Assembly (NCBI RefSeq): GCF_000725345.1
Contig: NZ_CP008852.1
Span: 4,518,001 to 4,582,000, forward strand
DNA: 64,000 nucleotides
Source of the DNA: Pelosinus sp. UFO1
Lineage (GTDB): Bacteria > Bacillota > Negativicutes > DSM-13327
Direction of reading: 5' to 3'
Of the stretch, positions 60,261-64,000 are shown in pieces (the first letter of the stretch is position 1; each line of letters begins with the position of its first letter). The translations under genes and the position numbers were made by a program. The notes under the pieces are model-generated. The model was not told where the DNA came from, did not search any database, and worked only from the letters and a program-made list of their open reading frames with translations.

Positions 60261-62063
60261 CTAACTAAGAATTGTCTTAGGTTTTGCTGATTCGCTATAA
60301 TCAGGTGGAATCGTTCGTGATAGCTTTACCCAGCGGATAACTGAGTCAACAAGAACAACGATTACCAAAACAAACATTACACCACTTACGCCAGCCAGAA
60401 GATAATTCTTCGCTGGCAAATATGTATTGAAAATGTTCATATAATCTGCAGTAAACGTGACAGTTGCCAAGAAAATCATTGGCATGATTGTGATCCAGGC
60501 GTATCGCCCGCGTCCCATACGAAAGAGCATTGTCGTACCAATTGCAAGAGTCAGAGTACCTAATAATTGATTTGAAACACCAAATAAGGGCCAAATCGTG
60601 GAAATATTACCTTGCAGTACTAGATAGCCCCAAGCAAAACAAATCAAGGCGCTTGTAAAGATAATGCCAGGCCACCAGTGAGTATTTTTGAGTGGTTTAT
60701 AGATTACTCCGCCCATCTCCTGTAATAAATAACGACCAACGCGAGTACCGGCATCAATCAGTGTTAAAATAAACAATGCTTCAAACATGATGCAAAAGTG
60801 ATACCAGAAGGACATTAACGATTCCATACCAGGTATTTTCGAGAAAATATGAGCCATACCAACCGCCAAAGAAACGGCACCACCCGGACGGCCTGTTATA
60901 TTTTCACCAACCATTTCGGACAGGTGAGGCAATTGATCAACTACTAATCCCAATTTGGCAAAAGCCGCAGGAGTCGAGTTGATCGCAAAATAGTCAGCAG
61001 GATTTAGGCTGGTAGCAGCAATTAATGCCATTAAGGCAACAAAGCTTTCTACTAGCATAGCGCCATAACCGATAGGAAGAATTTCTCTTTCATTTGTCAG
61101 CATCTTAGGTGTTGTACCAGTACTGATTAAAGAGTGAAACCCGGATAACGCACCACAGGCAATGGTAATAAAAACGAAGGGCCAAGCTGGACCACCAATA
61201 ACAGGTCCACCGCCATTCACAAATTGACTAAATGCAGGCATTTGGATGTCTGGTCTAACTACAATAATACCAATTGTCAAAGCTGCGATTGTACCAATTT
61301 TCATATAAGTACTCAGATAATCTCGAGGCGCTAACAACAGCCATACGGGCAACGCAGCAGCGAAAAATCCATAAAAGGCTAGCATAATAGATAATTGCCT
61401 TACATCAAATGTAAAATATGGTGCCAAGGAAGAATGTTGTATCCAAGGACCGATAAAAACGGCCGCCAAAACCAACAAAACGCCAATGACAGAAGCTTCT
61501 TGAATTTTACCAGGGCGCAACCAGCGCAAATAAATACCAATAAAAATTGCAATAGGAATCGTCGCAGCAACGGTAAATGTACCCCAAGGACTGTTGTACA
61601 AGGCATTCGCTACAACTACAGCCATACCAGCAAGAGTAATAATTAGCAAAAATAAGACCGCAATCGAAGTACAAAAACCGGATATATTACTTACTTCTTT
61701 TTTTGCGATTTGTGCTACTGATAGACCATTGTGGCGGACTGAGGCAAACAAAATAACCATATCATGGACAGCACCAGCGAAAACTGCACCAATTAATAAC
61801 CATAAAGTTCCTGGCAGATAGCCAAATTGTGCAGCAATAACTGGACCGACCAAAGGTCCAGCACCTGCTATAGCCGCAAAATGATGACCAAAAGTAACCC
61901 ATTTGTTTGTTGGAACATAATCCCGGCCATCGTCCATACGTACTGCCGGTGTAGCCCGCTCTGCGTCTAGAGTAAGTACTTTAGCGGCAATGAAAGAACC
62001 ATAAATACGATAAGCTAATGTCAGCCAAAGTGCAGCAATAATGACAAGATAAATACCGTTCAC
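60261..62063 (-). CDS. cstA: CstA-family peptide/pyruvate transporter
   Basis: 600 aa, about sixteen helices. CstA signature PTNKWVTFGHHFAAIAGAGPLVGPVIAAQFG is split here over the N-terminal region, followed by FAGAVHDMVILFASVRHNG, LSGFHSLISTGTTPKML and the C-terminal FGVSNQLLGTLTLAIGTT. Relatives (CstA, BtsT, YjiY) import pyruvate or peptides when carbon is scarce. No regulator pair (BtsSR) is adjacent. AGGAGG is placed before the ATG. Confidence 0.94.
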   Translation of the reverse strand: MNGIYLVIIAALWLTLAYRIYGSFIAAKVLTLDAERATPAVRMDDGRDYVPTNKWVTFGHHFAAIAGAGPLVGPVIAAQFGYLPGTLWLLIGAVFAGAVHDMVILFASVRHNGLSVAQIAKKEVSNISGFCTSIAVLFLLIITLAGMAVVVANALYNSPWGTFTVAATIPIAIFIGIYLRWLRPGKIQEASVIGVLLVLAAVFIGPWIQHSSLAPYFTFDVRQLSIMLAFYGFFAAALPVWLLLAPRDYLSTYMKIGTIAALTIGIIVVRPDIQMPAFSQFVNGGGPVIGGPAWPFVFITIACGALSGFHSLISTGTTPKMLTNEREILPIGYGAMLVESFVALMALIAATSLNPADYFAINSTPAAFAKLGLVVDQLPHLSEMVGENITGRPGGAVSLAVGMAHIFSKIPGMESLMSFWYHFCIMFEALFILTLIDAGTRVGRYLLQEMGGVIYKPLKNTHWWPGIIFTSALICFAWGYLVLQGNISTIWPLFGVSNQLLGTLTLAIGTTMLFRMGRGRYAWITIMPMIFLATVTFTADYMNIFNTYLPAKNYLLAGVSGVMFVLVIVVLVDSVIRWVKLSRTIPPDYSESAKPKTILS

Positions 62064-62256
62064 AATAAACCTCCTCCTGTTTTTTCAAATATATATAAAA
62101 TCTATTTCATATATAACATACCTTAACTATTACTGTGGGGAAACAAAAACACGCCCACTGGAATAATTCGGTTGATAATTGGAGGAAAATGAGGGTTAAC
62201 TAGAAACGATATATTTATATCTAAGGCTGTATGAGATCTATCTTGTGACGAAAAGA

Positions 62257-62295
62257 AAATAGTAACAAACAGTTTTCTCCTGCCCGTTACTATTT
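62257..62295 (-). terminator. Terminator behind the NADH dehydrogenase gene
   Basis: AAATAGTAAC and GTTACTATTT pair perfectly over a 19-base loop; on the minus strand TTTTCTTTTC follows. Confidence 0.75.
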
Positions 62296-62298
62296 ATA

Positions 62299-63555
62299 TT
62301 ATTGCCGGGTAATAATACGTACTACTCGTTCGTAAACAAGATAATCCCACATCCATTTTACAAAGACAACTGCCCGATTACGGAAATCAATTAGGCGTAA
62401 AATATGAACAAAAGACCAAATTGCCCAAGCAATGAAACCATGAGTCTTAAATTTACCCATGTGTACGACAGCAGCATTACGACCAATCGTAGCCATATTA
62501 CCCATCTCTTTATAGACAAATTTCTTAAGTTCTTTGCCTCTAATTATGTTTCTTATATTTTTAGCGGTAGCATCTGCTTGCTGCATAGCAACAGGAGCCA
62601 CCATCGGCAATGGACGTTCACCTTGCATACAATGTGCTGCATCACCGATAATGAAGACTTCTGGACGAGTAGGTAGCTGCAAGTATTCATTAACAATCGC
62701 TCTGCGCATGCTAGCTTGTTCTACGTCTAGGGTATCTATTAAATTGTTAGCTTTTACCCCAGCAGCCCAAATCACAGTGTAAGTCGGAATGACTTCGCCG
62801 CCTTTTAGGCTCATACGTTCACCATCATACTCTGTAACTTGAACACACATCCGTACTTCTACATGTTTGCGGATTAAGGTTTCTACTGTAATGTCTCGTA
62901 ATTCTTCTGGCATAGTTGCTAATAGCTTATCGGAAGCCTCGACTAACATAATACGTACTTCTTTGAAATTCATATTATGGTATTCCTTAACCATTACATG
63001 ATAAATCAGCTCGGAAAGGGCACCCGCTGACTCTACACCAGTAGGACCGCCACCAACAATAACAAAAGTTAGTAAAGCACGACGTTTATCTGCATCTTTC
63101 TCATGAGCGGCTAATTCAAACATACGTAACACGTGATTACGAATCTCAACAGACTCATCAAGAGTTTTCATGCCAAAGCCATTTTTCTCCATCGAAGCCA
63201 TACCAAAATAGTTTGTCATACCGCCTGCTGCTACCACTAGATAATCATAACTAATTTGGCCCGTGTTCATCGTAACAACTTTAGTTTCAAAATCTACATT
63301 TGATACTTCCGCTAGACGAAAATCTACATTCTTTTGATCTCTAAAAATAGCACGAACGGGATAAGCAATATCATCCACAGATAATCCAGCAGTAGCGACT
63401 TGATACAACAGGGGTTGAAATAAATGATAATTATACTTATCAATAAGAGTAATTTTTACATCATTTTTTGCTAAAGCCCTTGCTGTGCGGATTCCACCAA
63501 AACCAGCACCAACAATAACAACATGAGGCTTTTTTACCGCCGTTTCATTTTGCAT
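62299..63555 (-). CDS. ndh: Type II NADH dehydrogenase (NDH-2)
   Basis: 418-aa single-subunit flavoenzyme that oxidises NADH and reduces quinones without pumping protons. Two dinucleotide folds: FAD site VVIVGAGFGGIRTARALA, NADH site FVIVGGGPTGVESAGAL; FAD contact FIIGDAAH and the quinone-side AQQADATAKNI-like segment (MQQADATAKNIRN). The C-terminal amphipathic helices (WSFVHILRLIDFRN) bind the membrane. GGAGGTG precedes the ATG at 63555; the frame is open for 19 more codons. Confidence 0.92.
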   Translation of the reverse strand: MQNETAVKKPHVVIVGAGFGGIRTARALAKNDVKITLIDKYNYHLFQPLLYQVATAGLSVDDIAYPVRAIFRDQKNVDFRLAEVSNVDFETKVVTMNTGQISYDYLVVAAGGMTNYFGMASMEKNGFGMKTLDESVEIRNHVLRMFELAAHEKDADKRRALLTFVIVGGGPTGVESAGALSELIYHVMVKEYHNMNFKEVRIMLVEASDKLLATMPEELRDITVETLIRKHVEVRMCVQVTEYDGERMSLKGGEVIPTYTVIWAAGVKANNLIDTLDVEQASMRRAIVNEYLQLPTRPEVFIIGDAAHCMQGERPLPMVAPVAMQQADATAKNIRNIIRGKELKKFVYKEMGNMATIGRNAAVVHMGKFKTHGFIAWAIWSFVHILRLIDFRNRAVVFVKWMWDYLVYERVVRIITRQ

Positions 63556-63577
63556 ATATATGCACCTCCATCTTCTT

Positions 63578-63635
63578 AGTATAACAATAACATATTCATA
63601 AATAAGATTCACTAGTACTCACGGTGAATCTTATT
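63578..63635 (-). promoter_or_regulatory. Promoter region of ndh with a 12-base inverted repeat
   Basis: TATACT (minus strand, 63578-63583) is a good -10 box. AATAAGATTCAC and GTGAATCTTATT (63601-63635), perfect arms with 11 bases between, cover its -35 position and the area upstream. This layout fits a repressor or redox-regulator operator, though a hairpin in RNA is also possible. Confidence 0.55.
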
Positions 63636-63795
63636 GCTATTTTGTCGTTTTTCCTCACCCAATCTCACTTTTACTCACTTTTTCACTATAGCAAAAAGCT
63701 ATATTAGTTATAGTTTTTTGCAATGAAATCTGTTTATTTTTTCACATGTCAAATAAATTTTATTTATTTATTTATTTTTATAGGTATTTATATAT

Positions 63796-63832
63796 AGGGG
63801 GACTTCCGTTGTTTTCTAAAAGGAATCCCCCC
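63796..63832 (-). terminator. Terminator behind the flavoprotein gene
   Basis: GGGGGA..TCC faces GGA..TCCCCC about 13 bases after the stop of the minus-strand gene; on that strand TATATATAAATA follows. Confidence 0.6.
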
Positions 63833-63844
63833 CCTCACTACTTG

Positions 63845-64000
63845 TTATGACCTTTTTTCCATTCTCTTTTTAATGATTCTAGCTACATATACACCACTGG
63901 CACTGGCTTGAGACAGCCCTCTCGTTACGCCAGCTCCGTCTCCAATACCAAACATATTGGGAATCTGTGTTTCTAGCTCCTCTGTTAATTTCAAACGAGA
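63845..64000 (-). CDS. FAD-dependent dehydrogenase, COG2509 type (C-terminus only)
   Basis: The last 51 residues of a minus-strand gene that runs out of the window. The end reads NMFGIGDGAGVTRGLSQASASGVYVARIIKKR, the FAD-binding GDGAG motif and tail of the uncharacterised 'FAD-dependent dehydrogenase' family found in anaerobes. It is in the same direction as ndh, with a hairpin in between, so probably a separate transcript. Confidence 0.8.
   Translation of the reverse strand, partial: SRLKLTEELETQIPNMFGIGDGAGVTRGLSQASASGVYVARIIKKRMEKRS

Overview
The window reads as chromosome of an AT-rich, endospore-forming Firmicute, most likely a diderm member of the Negativicutes (Pelosinus/Sporomusa-like). 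The case rests on: sporulation genes (yabG, abrB with Spo0A-type boxes, two SPOCS-domain proteins, yabE); a Selenomonas-type lysine/ornithine decarboxylase, the enzyme that supplies cadaverine for peptidoglycan in that class; and a gene order that follows Bacillus subtilis in long stretches. The species assignment is inference.

Layout. 1-5.1 kb (minus strand): ywlE (cut by the edge), mntP, ywlC/Sua5, prmC, prfA, yqhQ, rpmE, the B. subtilis prfA-ywlE neighbourhood. 5.2-9.2 kb (plus): fructose operon fruR-fruK-IIA-IIBC with a clear promoter and inverted operator half-sites. 9.3-20 kb (minus): pth, deacetylase, GNAT, prs, glmU, ilvA, purR, a nucleotidyltransferase, a GntR regulator, ispE, cheW. 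19.5-27.9 kb: accessory and sporulation stretch with an L,D-transpeptidase, a HipA-like kinase, two SPOCS proteins (one with a His/Asp/Cys-rich insert), a Cys/His-rich small protein, a CAP-domain protein, a TerC-type exporter, yabG and a glycosyltransferase. 28-39 kb (minus): rsmA, rnmV, yabE, tatD, metG, (abrB on plus), rsmI, yabB, yaaT, holB, yaaR, the classical yaaR-to-ksgA block. 39-45 kb: ArsB/NhaD-type transporter with a terminator in its leader, a MATE pump, a Gmk-like kinase, tmk, and a yaaO-type decarboxylase. 45-50 kb: a response regulator-diguanylate cyclase, a DegS-like kinase, and the lysine/ornithine decarboxylase. 49.7-64 kb: fetAB, an FMN hydroxy-acid dehydrogenase, a glycerol/water channel under an apparent sigma-54 promoter next to a sigma-54 activator with a degenerate HPr-like sensor, a NirJ1/AhbC-like radical SAM enzyme, a DUF218 protein, an HD-GYP-like protein, an unknown protein, cstA, a type II NADH dehydrogenase, and the end of a COG2509-type flavoprotein.

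The least ordinary feature is the density of structured intergenic repeats. Family A has six copies, three short (about 130 nt) and three long (about 233 nt). The long copies carry an extra folded module in which stems change by compensation and a UNCG loop is kept. Family B has four copies of about 70-100 nt; one lies inside a family C repeat at a point where another C copy is uninterrupted, which looks like a filled and an empty insertion site. Family C consists of inverted repeats with CCACAAAGACACAAAG-like arms. No CRISPR array, rRNA, tRNA, prophage or transposase gene was seen.
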